This document shows positions 7,521 through 13,804 of a stretch of 13,804 nucleotides of DNA, in pieces. Location of the stretch: NCBI GenBank assembly GCA_003456855.1, contig DMOO01000066.1, positions 1 through 13,804 of the forward strand, written 5' to 3'. Position 1 is the stretch's first letter. Every line of letters starts with the position of its first letter. Origin of the DNA: Sphaerochaeta sp. Lineage in GTDB: Bacteria; Spirochaetota; Spirochaetia; Sphaerochaetales; Sphaerochaetaceae. The position numbers were made by a program, and so were the translations under genes. A model generated the notes under the pieces. That model was not told the origin of the DNA. It did no database searches and saw only the letters and a program-made list of their open reading frames with translations.

Positions 7521-7583
7521 GTTCTGTTCAAATGGAGATAAATGAATTAGAATTGCAAGAAACACTGGTAGCAGAGGAGTGAA

Positions 7584-8354
7584 ATGATGGACTACAGAGA
7601 GTTCAGCGGCGTTTTTGCCGAAGCGGAGAAGGATGTCAAAGACAAGGTTGCGGCGGTTACGAAACTTGAGAAATCAATCAAGAAGAACGAAGGAAAAGGT
7701 GATGTCCGCGCAGTCATCAAGGATGCGGAGCAGCTTCAGCTTGTTGCGGAGGAGCTTCTTGCAAAAGTCATAGACCTCAGGTCTGAGATCGCATCGTTCG
7801 ACTATGCCCGGTATTTTACGTCTGGAGAATTTGCCATACAGCTTCTGCAGGCCTGCGAACAGAAGAACATAGATGTCGCCGGTGATTTTCCAGTATATGA
7901 GATGTTCCCCTACAAGATTAAGGTCGATGCTGAAAACCAGGAAGTTTGGATTGACAGGAAGAAGACTGTATCAATGAGCCCCGAATGCATTTCACAGACT
8001 ATCCGCGATGGTCTGGATAAACTTGACAAGGTGAAATTCGATGCCAATTCCTTCATAAACGAACTCTATTCGGCATACTGCTCCTATAATCTCAAACATA
8101 CTGCAAAGTCCGGCGCCGTGGTGGCGATAATGAACATCTACAAGGAGATGGTCCCCATGGCACGGTTCCGCAAGGACTATGACCAGCAGGCATTTGCCTT
8201 TGACGTCGCCAGGCTGTACAGGAATCAGGACACATTGACGAAGGACGGCAAGCGTGTTGTTTTCTCCTCTGCCAGAGGAACCCAGATAAGAATTCTCGAT
8301 GAAAACGGCATGGAGCTCTTCATCGGATCAATTGCATTTGAGGACGCTGAATAG
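7584..8354 (+). CDS. Unrecognised 256-residue protein with N-terminal coiled coil, first gene of ATPase operon
   Basis: I do not recognise a family. Residues about 10-75 are rich in Lys, Glu and Ala with heptad-like spacing and should form a coiled coil. The rest (about 85-256) looks like a globular alpha/beta domain with no signal peptide, membrane segment or known catalytic motif. It includes a helical part around 140-215 and a final beta-rich part (GTQIRILDENGMELFIGSIA). It shows no TerB pattern. The ATG at 7584 follows a GAGGAG at a spacing of about five bases; a second ATG follows directly. The gene is 20 bases upstream of the first ATPase and clearly in one operon with it. By position it would be a regulatory, sensor or scaffold subunit of the module; this is inference. 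Confidence 0.85.
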   Translation: MMDYREFSGVFAEAEKDVKDKVAAVTKLEKSIKKNEGKGDVRAVIKDAEQLQLVAEELLAKVIDLRSEIASFDYARYFTSGEFAIQLLQACEQKNIDVAGDFPVYEMFPYKIKVDAENQEVWIDRKKTVSMSPECISQTIRDGLDKLDKVKFDANSFINELYSAYCSYNLKHTAKSGAVVAIMNIYKEMVPMARFRKDYDQQAFAFDVARLYRNQDTLTKDGKRVVFSSARGTQIRILDENGMELFIGSIAFEDAE

Positions 8355-8374
8355 GATCAGAGGAGGAGAACCGG

Positions 8375-9610
8375 ATGAAGGATACCCGTACGGAATCATT
8401 GATAGGAATAACGAAGGCAAAGGTCCCTTCCGATACGCAAGTGCTCAGATCGGTAACTGTAGGAATCGACCAGCTGACATCGTTCTATAATCTCTACTAC
8501 CTTGAGGATTTCGTGGCAAAGGGGGGTTCTGTGGTCAGGTTCGTCACCGGCAAGCACGGGTCCGGGAAGACGCATTTCATTTCCCTTCTCAAGGCTGATG
8601 CCGCAGATTGCGGATATGTCACTGCAGCCCTGGATGCGGGTAAGCTTCTTCTGAATGATTTCACGAAGTTGTATGAGGCCGTGTTCAAAGCTTGTGATTT
8701 CAGGAAGCTCGTAGATGATGTCTGTTCAAAGATGCTCAGTGATCTGGGCTATCAGGGCATAAACCTGGATTCGGGGATATCGGTGATGGACCAGATCTCC
8801 GACATGGGTCAGCTTGATGCCATTTCACGTAACGAGATCCGAGGGAAGATAAGAAGTCTGAGCATCAACAACACCTACATGGACAACAATTTCGCCATTA
8901 TCGTCAGCATGTTCGTGTCTGCGAGAATCGGTTTGTTCGAGTTTGAGAAGACTGCCGAGGAGCGCCTTCTGATGTGGCTTGCTGCCGATGGAAGTCTCAA
9001 GCTGTCCGACATCAAGCAGGATGGACTTCTGCCTTACAGGATCAACAAATACAATGCCAGACATCTGCTGCGGTCTCTCACCGAGCTGTGCAGAATAGCC
9101 GGACACAAGGGGCTTTTCATAAGTGTTGACAATCTTGATGTTCTTCTGAACGACAGCGCCCTGTCGGAGGTTCATTATACGAAGATGCGAAGAGACGACA
9201 CCTTTGAGAGCATCAGGCAGATGATTGACGATGTGGACACCTTCAGGAATCTCTTCATTGTCTTCGCCTTCAATTCAGAGCTTCTTGACAATGACAGAGC
9301 AGGAATAAAGTCCTATCAGGCACTGTGGCTGAGAATGCAGAATGAGATCGTGTCCGCAAGATTCAATCCGTTTTCGTCTCTCATCGATATGGATGAGGCA
9401 AACAACGAGTACCTAAATGCCGCCAATCTCATTGAAATGTCAAGGAAGTTCGCTTCAATAGCCAACGGCCTTGATTTTCATATTGATCCGATTGACGGAA
9501 GCAAAGTCGAGGAGATCATCAAGAATGCAAAGTATGGAAGCAACGCACTTCCGTATCTTGTGAACATCGCTACCTTGGGGCTTGTTCCCGGAAACAATTC
9601 CCAGAACTGA
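8375..9610 (+). CDS. P-loop ATPase 1, DUF2791/BrxD-like, with altered Walker B
   Basis: A 411-residue AAA-like ATPase. Walker A is TGKHGSGKTHF (58-68), within a VRFVTGKHGSGKTH context that matches DUF2791 (BrxD) ATPases of BREX-type systems. The Walker B strand is GLFISVDNLDVLL (246-258), where the usual acidic pair DE is replaced by Asp252-Asn253. A sensor-1-like strand, NLFIVFAFNSELL (292-304), follows. This suggests it binds ATP but hydrolyses it slowly, or acts with its neighbour in a mixed ring; that is inference. The ATG follows AGGAGGAG at 8361-8368. It lies between the 256-residue protein and a second ATPase. The family match is less clear than for the second ATPase. Confidence 0.82.
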   Translation: MKDTRTESLIGITKAKVPSDTQVLRSVTVGIDQLTSFYNLYYLEDFVAKGGSVVRFVTGKHGSGKTHFISLLKADAADCGYVTAALDAGKLLLNDFTKLYEAVFKACDFRKLVDDVCSKMLSDLGYQGINLDSGISVMDQISDMGQLDAISRNEIRGKIRSLSINNTYMDNNFAIIVSMFVSARIGLFEFEKTAEERLLMWLAADGSLKLSDIKQDGLLPYRINKYNARHLLRSLTELCRIAGHKGLFISVDNLDVLLNDSALSEVHYTKMRRDDTFESIRQMIDDVDTFRNLFIVFAFNSELLDNDRAGIKSYQALWLRMQNEIVSARFNPFSSLIDMDEANNEYLNAANLIEMSRKFASIANGLDFHIDPIDGSKVEEIIKNAKYGSNALPYLVNIATLGLVPGNNSQN

Positions 9611-9623
9611 CGGAGGTCCGAAA

Positions 9624-10850
9624 ATGGAAATCAATCTGAAAGCAGAGGACTCAAGAAGAATCATAGAATCTCTCCGTTCCGGTGTCCCTTCGCGTCTTAT
9701 CGGCTCGTTTTTCTCGTCTTCCAGGCGGAATCTTCTGGACAAGATCGACAGGGAGCTTGACACAACCATTTCCTCCGGCAAATCACGAGGGAGAATAATC
9801 ACCGGAAAGTACGGAGAAGGAAAAACACATCTTCTGAACACCGTGTTCTCAATGGCGGAGAAGCGCGACATGGTCGTGACTTTGCTTCCGCTTAGCAAAG
9901 AGACGCCGTTCAACAACATTCCGATTCTCTACAAGAAAATGATTGAGAACACCTATCTGCCGGGCTATGTCACACCTGACATTTTCCGAGAGATGGAGAA
10001 GATCTCCGCCAACAGCGAGAAAGGTCGTGATTTTCTGTCCTTCGCACAGAACAGCCTCAATACGGACAGGCTTTACTTTGTCCTCAAGGCTTATCTGAAC
10101 TCAAGGGATTCCGATGACCATTTCATTCTTCAGAGTGATCTGGCAGGTGATACTGCTCCAGCTTCCCTCATCAGAAGCTTCTATTCCAAATACTGTCATG
10201 AGACGATGAAAAGCAGGACCAGATTCATCAAGAGCCGGGATATACTGGATTATTTCAGATTCATGTCGCACATGTTCAGAGTTCTGGGGTATTCCGGATG
10301 GGTTGTTCTCTTTGACGAGTCTGAGCTGATAGGAAGACTTGGGAAACAGTCAAGGATGAAGGCATACAGGCACATCAATTATTTCCTGAATCCCGGACCA
10401 CAGACGGAGTCCGTCTACTCGTTGTTTGCCTTCACCTCCTCCTTTGCAGAGGATGTGATACAAGGTAAGCATGATATGGACAATGCCAGACTTCTTCCTG
10501 ACGATGAACCTGCCAGAAAAGAGATCATCACCGCTTTGACTGAGATTGAAAACGCACAGGAGCTGAAGGCCCTTTCGGATACGGAACTTGCGAAGCTCAT
10601 GGAGAACATAATATCCGTATATGAAACTGCATTCTCCTGGAAATGTCCCGTTGAAAGGGATCAGATCATCAGAAAGTGCATAAAGATAGGCTTTCTTCTC
10701 AGAACAAAGATCAGAGCGACAATCGAGTATCTCGATGAGCTTTACCTTTATGGCAAGGCCGCTGAGAACATACAGGCCTCTGAGGTTCTCATGGGAGAAG
10801 ACCTGTCCCATGAAGATGTCTCTCTTGAGGGTCTGTTCGATCAAATCTGA
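9624..10850 (+). CDS. P-loop ATPase 2, DUF2791/BrxD family
   Basis: A 408-residue ATPase of the DUF2791 type, the family to which BREX BrxD belongs. The N-terminal signature RRIIESLRSGVPSRLIG (11-27) is typical of the family. Walker A is TGKYGEGKTHLLN (60-72), Walker B is GWVVLFDESELI (225-236) with an intact Asp231-Glu232 pair, and a sensor-like strand, SVYSLFAFTSSFA, lies at 263-275. The chosen ATG at 9624 has a GGAGGT seven bases upstream (9612-9617), placed right after the stop of ATPase 1. A longer frame from TTG at 9582 overlaps that gene and is not needed. The two ATPases share the Walker A context but differ in the DE pair, so they look like diverged tandem paralogues. The likely role is an energy-driven switch acting with the opposite-strand helicase. 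Confidence 0.88.
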   Translation: MEINLKAEDSRRIIESLRSGVPSRLIGSFFSSSRRNLLDKIDRELDTTISSGKSRGRIITGKYGEGKTHLLNTVFSMAEKRDMVVTLLPLSKETPFNNIPILYKKMIENTYLPGYVTPDIFREMEKISANSEKGRDFLSFAQNSLNTDRLYFVLKAYLNSRDSDDHFILQSDLAGDTAPASLIRSFYSKYCHETMKSRTRFIKSRDILDYFRFMSHMFRVLGYSGWVVLFDESELIGRLGKQSRMKAYRHINYFLNPGPQTESVYSLFAFTSSFAEDVIQGKHDMDNARLLPDDEPARKEIITALTEIENAQELKALSDTELAKLMENIISVYETAFSWKCPVERDQIIRKCIKIGFLLRTKIRATIEYLDELYLYGKAAENIQASEVLMGEDLSHEDVSLEGLFDQI

Positions 10851-10912
10851 TGAAGCCTCCTATGCTCAATCATCAGAAATGCTGGTAAAAACTCTTGTCG
10901 ATCTTGTCACGT

Positions 10913-11163
10913 TCTATCCGGGTTGCAATCGATGCTGCTTTCCAATGCATGCACATAGTTGAGCAATGGGGCGGCGATATTCCCCGTATCTTCAGTGATG
11001 TAAGTTCCTATGGTTTGAAAGAACCTGAAATCGAGGATTTCGGGACTTGTTCCCGTATCGCGTTTTCCGGAAATCATTTGATGTTGATTCCTCACCGGTT
11101 GGGGTAATAACTTCAGATATTCCACTATTGTGCGGTTGCCACCCGAAGAATATTTCAAATTGA
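10913..11163 (+). pseudogene. Frameshifted C-terminal remnant of an AlbA_2/RecG-like ATP-binding protein
   Basis: One frame (about 10913-11050) reads VAIDAAFQCMHIVEQWGGD, then IPRIFSDVSSYGLKEPEIED and FGT. This matches the region 'hhERWGTGIPRIF...YGLPEPEFIDFG' that closes the GHKL-like half of AlbA_2 (Schlafen-type) ATP-binding proteins. Between about 11045 and 11059 the match moves to the next frame, which continues YRVFRKSFDVDSSPVGVITS, the usual F-R-V-x-x-Y-R continuation, and stops at 11161-11163. No start codon, AlbA_2 domain or upstream half remains. It is not a simple duplicate of the intact gene that follows, because that protein has EGRNTGIPMT in the equivalent place. Confidence 0.7.
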
Positions 11164-11367
11164 AGAATCGAAATTATTCCCACGCATTCTTACCTGATGT
11201 CTATTAGAACTACAAGAGCTTCTTTCTGTAGCGAATACTATCAAGAAGAGAATCCACGACATGCAGTGAATCAGTTTTCGGATTCGGTCTAATTATTGTC
11301 AGAATTATTGTCAAAAAAGTTGTCGTAATTGTTGTTGTATGCTATGATTCAACCAGGAGGGGAGATC
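11164..11367 (+). promoter_or_regulatory. Leader of the AlbA_2 gene with a 10-bp direct repeat
   Basis: No gene is seen here. AATTATTGTC occurs at 11291-11300 and again at 11303-11312, a 12-base period, and is followed by the related TAATTGTTGTTG. The repeat could be an operator for the downstream gene, or decayed linker sequence of the preceding remnant, since such proteins often have repetitive linkers there. I could not place a promoter with confidence. Confidence 0.35.
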
Positions 11368-12891
11368 ATGGCACTTCCGATTGACATCAATGCATTGGTT
11401 TCGGGCAGAAGGGTGGAATCATCCAGAATAGAGTACAAAGCCTCATGGAATCCGGAGAGCTGTATACATACTCTCTGTGCATTTGCAAATGATCTGGAGA
11501 ACCAGGACGGCGGATACATCATCCTCGGGGTTGAAGAGAAGGATGGAAGGCCTGTTCTGCCTCCGAAGGGAGTTGATCCGAATGGCATTGATGCCCTGCA
11601 GAAAGAGATTCTCCAGTATTGCCATTTCATTGATCCGTTCTATTCGCCCAGAATCGAAATATGCGAGTGCGAAGGCAGAACCCTTCTTGTTCTCTGGGCA
11701 ATGGCCGGCACTTCAAGACCTTACAGTGCAAGCAGAAACGTGTTTTCGAATCAACAGAACAAGGCTTATTATGTCAGAATAGGGTCCAGCACAGTAGTAG
11801 CGGAATCCGAACTGCTGAAGCAGTTATATGACAACTCCAGCAGGCTTTCATTCGATGACAGAATCAATCCTCATGCAGATGTGTCGGATCTGAATGCCTC
11901 GCTTATGATTGAACACCTCAAGGCTGTTGAAAGCAATCTCTATCAGCTTGCATCCGCCATGACCTTGGAAGAGATTGCGGAGAACATGAATCTTCTGGGC
12001 GGACCGGAGGAAATGAGGATGCCCAAGAATGTCGGGCTTCTCATGTTTTCACGCAAAACCCAGAAATACTTCCCGGAAGCTGTAATCGAGGTTGTCAACA
12101 AACCCGATCCGACAGGGGAGAATATGATAGAGAGGACATTCCGTGGAACTCTTCAGGACCAGCTTCAGGATGCTCTTGAATACATAAGTAACAGTATACT
12201 GTGCGAGAAGATAACAAAGCCGGAAGGTAGCCTCACATCCAAGCGTTGCTGGAACTATCCCTACAGGGCAGTAAAGGAAATACTGGCGAATGCCGTGTAT
12301 CACAGGGACTATCAGATCAGTGAACCGATAACGGTTACATGCACTCCCCAGTTTATGGAAATCAGAAGTTTCCCTGGATTTGACTGGTCAATTACGGATC
12401 AGATGATTGAGAAGATGAATTTCAAATCAAACGGCTATTACCGCAACAGGCGCATCGGAAACTTCCTGAAGGAGCTGCAGCTCACCGAAGGCCGCAATAC
12501 CGGAATTCCTATGACCATCAGAGCTCTTTTGGAGAACGGGTCACAGAAACCGGTTTTCATCAATGATTACCAGAGACGGTCATTGACAGTCCGAATACCT
12601 GTCCACAGGGATTTCATCGTTTATGAAATAAGGAACTCTTTTGATTGGTCGGTAAGTGACAATAAGGCAAAGTACAGGACGAAGAATGAGTTGCAATCGG
12701 ATATATTGAAAGAACTTAAATACGGAGATTTCTCTGCCAGAGAGCTGTCCAGAAGACTGGGGTACAGCGGAGTTTCAACCAGTTTCAACAATGCATTATC
12801 ATCATTGATACAGGATGGTGTCGTAACACAGTCAGGCAACGGAAGAGCAACGGTTTACGGATTGGTTGACAGAAACAGTAACGAACAGTAA
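11368..12891 (+). CDS. AlbA_2 (Schlafen-type) ATP-binding protein with winged helix
   Basis: A 507-residue protein of the group often annotated as 'ATP-binding protein' or 'transcriptional regulator, RecG-like'. The N-terminal AlbA_2 domain covers about 8-155: ESSRIEYKASWN (17-28), GGYIILGVEEKDGRP (48-62) and YYVRIGSSTVVA (134-145). The middle part has a GHKL-like region with EILANAVYHRDYQISEPI around residue 300 and EGRNTGIPM further on. The C-terminus (about 430-500) is a winged helix, with FSARELSRRLGYSG and a terminal wing GNGRATVYGL. The chosen ATG at 11368 has an AGGAGG (11355-11360) seven bases upstream; an earlier TTG at 11329 would read through that site. Members often sit in defence islands, and some have been linked to nucleic-acid binding or nuclease activity, but the function of this one is unknown. 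Whether it works with the ATPase module is open; about 500 bases and a pseudogene separate them. Confidence 0.9.
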   Translation: MALPIDINALVSGRRVESSRIEYKASWNPESCIHTLCAFANDLENQDGGYIILGVEEKDGRPVLPPKGVDPNGIDALQKEILQYCHFIDPFYSPRIEICECEGRTLLVLWAMAGTSRPYSASRNVFSNQQNKAYYVRIGSSTVVAESELLKQLYDNSSRLSFDDRINPHADVSDLNASLMIEHLKAVESNLYQLASAMTLEEIAENMNLLGGPEEMRMPKNVGLLMFSRKTQKYFPEAVIEVVNKPDPTGENMIERTFRGTLQDQLQDALEYISNSILCEKITKPEGSLTSKRCWNYPYRAVKEILANAVYHRDYQISEPITVTCTPQFMEIRSFPGFDWSITDQMIEKMNFKSNGYYRNRRIGNFLKELQLTEGRNTGIPMTIRALLENGSQKPVFINDYQRRSLTVRIPVHRDFIVYEIRNSFDWSVSDNKAKYRTKNELQSDILKELKYGDFSARELSRRLGYSGVSTSFNNALSSLIQDGVVTQSGNGRATVYGLVDRNSNEQ

Positions 12892-12901
12892 AAACTTACA
12901 T

Positions 12902-12924
12902 GGAGAAATACGGATTCTCCTTTT
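12902..12924 (+). terminator. Terminator of the AlbA_2 gene
   Basis: GGAGAA (12902-12907) pairs perfectly with TTCTCC (12915-12920) over a seven-base loop, and four T residues follow. It begins ten bases after the stop codon. Confidence 0.75.
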
Positions 12925-12978
12925 ATCAGTTCATGAAAGACATCCACGGAGGCGATTCAAGGGTTTACATAAGGAAAA

Positions 12979-13219
12979 TCAACTGAAGCGGGCGATGACG
13001 GCTTCGGGGCATCTTCACGCGTCCGTCGAAGACTGCCATGTCCTTGAAGCCTATTCCGGTCAGAAGCACGCGGATGCTGGCCTCCTCGCCGAAGCGCTTC
13101 TTGAGCATGTCCTTGTCCTTATTCATTGCAGCCCAAGCGGTTGCACTTGCAGGTTCCACGAAGATTCCGCTGTCATGCACAAGGGTCATCTGGGCTTCAA
13201 AGATAGTATTCTTTATACG
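12979..13219 (-). pseudogene. 3' remnant of a threonine synthase-like PLP enzyme gene, frameshifted
   Basis: On the minus strand the reading IFEAQMTLVHDSGIFVEPAS, then ATAWAAMNKDKDMLKKRFGE, then EASIRVLLTGIGFKDMAVFD and GRVKMP matches the C-terminal end of threonine synthase and related fold-type II PLP enzymes (GIFVEPASA and LLTGIGFKD motifs). At a four-base G run (13006-13009, plus strand) the frame breaks. Leaving out one base restores EAVIARFS and a TGA at 12981-12979, exactly the expected C-terminus. A stop at 13222-13220 closes the frame upstream, so only about 75 of the usual 400 or so codons remain and the PLP-binding lysine is absent. The remnant starts right at the terminator of the secreted-protein gene. 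Confidence 0.8.
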
Positions 13220-13223
13220 TCAG

Positions 13224-13256
13224 AAAACGGCCTCCCATGGTTGTCCAGGAAGGCCG
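13224..13256 (-). terminator. Terminator of the secreted-protein gene
   Basis: On the minus strand CGGCCT (13256-13251) pairs with AGGCCG (13233-13228), with two further C-G pairs after one mismatch, and TTTT follows at 13227-13224. It lies about 27 bases beyond the stop codon at 13283. Confidence 0.75.
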
Positions 13257-13282
13257 CTGATTCTTTGCTTTGGTTGGATGTA

Positions 13283-13786
13283 TCAGAGGGCTGTTGCCTC
13301 GAGTGTCACACATGCCATGTAGGATGCCTGCACCAGCTGGCTGTCCGTTGACCAGATGACCTCGAAGGACTCGACTACAGATCCGGCTGCGACTGCACCG
13401 ACCGTTGTCCTGACGAACTCGGCTGTTGAGCCATAGCCGATGCCGTCGATCACGATGCTCACGCCACTTGTGCTGTACACTCTTCCACCGACAACAGCCA
13501 TGAGCTCTGTTGCACAGACCTTGAACCCGACCATGTTCACTCCGTTGCTGTCGCAGCTCTGAAGGATGTCGAATGATGCGCACACGTCCTGCTCGGCGAT
13601 CTGCTCTGTGATGTAGTGCACGGATGCCCCGGTCTCCCCCGTCTCGTTGTTCCTGATGATGTACATCGGATCCCTCTTCTCCACTCTGGAGACCAGTGTG
13701 ATGGTCTGTGTGCTGTTGTATGCGAAGCAGCAGGCTGCTGCTACCAGGATCATCATTGCTGTCATCATCATCTTCTTCATCATCAT
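13283..13786 (-). CDS. Small secreted or lipid-anchored protein of unknown function
   Basis: A 167-residue protein with a clear export signal: MMMKK, then a hydrophobic stretch to about residue 20 (MMILVAAACCFA). Cleavage by signal peptidase I after CFA (residue 22) is likely. The AAAC at 16-19 could instead act as a relaxed spirochaete lipobox. The mature part is rich in Val, Thr, Ser and Gly with alternating hydrophobic residues, so it is mostly beta-strand; it has four cysteines and no catalytic motif that I recognise. An AGGAGAG lies four to ten bases upstream of the three consecutive ATG codons, so the exact start among them is uncertain. The gene is followed by its own terminator. Site of action is expected to be the periplasm or outer surface. 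Confidence 0.82.
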   Translation of the reverse strand: MMMKKMMMTAMMILVAAACCFAYNSTQTITLVSRVEKRDPMYIIRNNETGETGASVHYITEQIAEQDVCASFDILQSCDSNGVNMVGFKVCATELMAVVGGRVYSTSGVSIVIDGIGYGSTAEFVRTTVGAVAAGSVVESFEVIWSTDSQLVQASYMACVTLEATAL

Positions 13787-13804
13787 CGTCTCTCCTATTG
13801 GCGG

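Noticed and set aside
7479..7565. 29-residue N-terminal extension of the helicase from GTG at 7565
   Set aside because: The extension contains the likely TATAAT promoter box and does not look like helicase sequence; the ATG at 7478 is preferred.
5922..10850. Complete BREX system
   Set aside because: Only BrxD-like ATPases and a helicase are present; PglX, PglZ, BrxA, BrxB and a large BrxC are absent from the window.
10907..11158. 83-codon minus-strand frame over the AlbA_2 remnant
   Set aside because: The plus strand at the same place carries recognisable family motifs, so this frame is a shadow.
12900..12986. Small frame MEKYGFSFYQFMKDIHGGDS... of 28 codons after the AlbA_2 gene
   Set aside because: No Shine-Dalgarno, and it overlaps both the terminator hairpin and the end of the threonine synthase remnant; the slight likeness to SFYQF-type small proteins is too weak to call.
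1..13804. CRISPR array, tRNA or rRNA gene
   Set aside because: No regularly spaced repeats of 25-40 bases and no cloverleaf or rRNA-like stretch were seen on either strand; this was by eye only.

Overview
The window looks like a piece of a spirochaete chromosome, perhaps from the Sphaerochaeta/Treponema side of the phylum. The main support is the tight core-gene block on the minus strand: ribosomal protein S20, an HU-family protein and apolipoprotein N-acyltransferase. From memory this gene order is also found in Treponema pallidum. A RicT/PSP1 protein and a bacterial FatA-type thioesterase lie just upstream of it. The taxonomic call is inference and was not checked by search.

Left part (1-4751, minus strand). 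The left edge cuts the start of a gene that resembles the Rpn/PD-(D/E)XK nuclease-transposase family. After it comes a strong terminator closing the core block, then lnt, hup, rpsT, a RicT-like protein and the thioesterase. This block is housekeeping: translation, nucleoid structure, lipoprotein maturation, RNA metabolism and fatty-acid release.

Middle accessory region (4822-12924). It opens with a VapBC toxin-antitoxin pair whose promoter overlaps a perfect palindrome. Next is a decayed internal piece of a Wzz-type chain-length determinant gene. The centrepiece is a compact divergent module. A DEAD/DEAH-type SF2 helicase is on the minus strand. Facing it on the plus strand is an operon of an unrecognised 256-residue coiled-coil protein and two tandem P-loop ATPases, the second clearly of the DUF2791/BrxD type. 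No methyltransferase, PglZ phosphatase or other core BREX gene is present. The combination recalls the Shango defence system (TerB protein, ATPase, helicase), but here an unrelated protein takes the TerB place and the ATPase is doubled. This is my best candidate for an undescribed anti-phage system. Downstream are a frameshifted remnant of one AlbA_2/Schlafen-type ATP-binding protein and an intact gene of the same broad family, which ends in a terminator.

Right part (12979-13804, minus strand). A frameshifted 3' end of a threonine-synthase-like gene and a small secreted protein with its own terminator mark the return to other chromosomal genes. Three pseudogene remnants in and around the defence genes mark this as a site of repeated gene gain and decay, typical of a defence island. 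The accessory genes also look by eye more AT-rich than the core block.

Start sites were chosen from Shine-Dalgarno spacing and family similarity. In several genes the longest open frame is not the best choice (rpsT, helicase, second ATPase, AlbA_2 protein, thioesterase).
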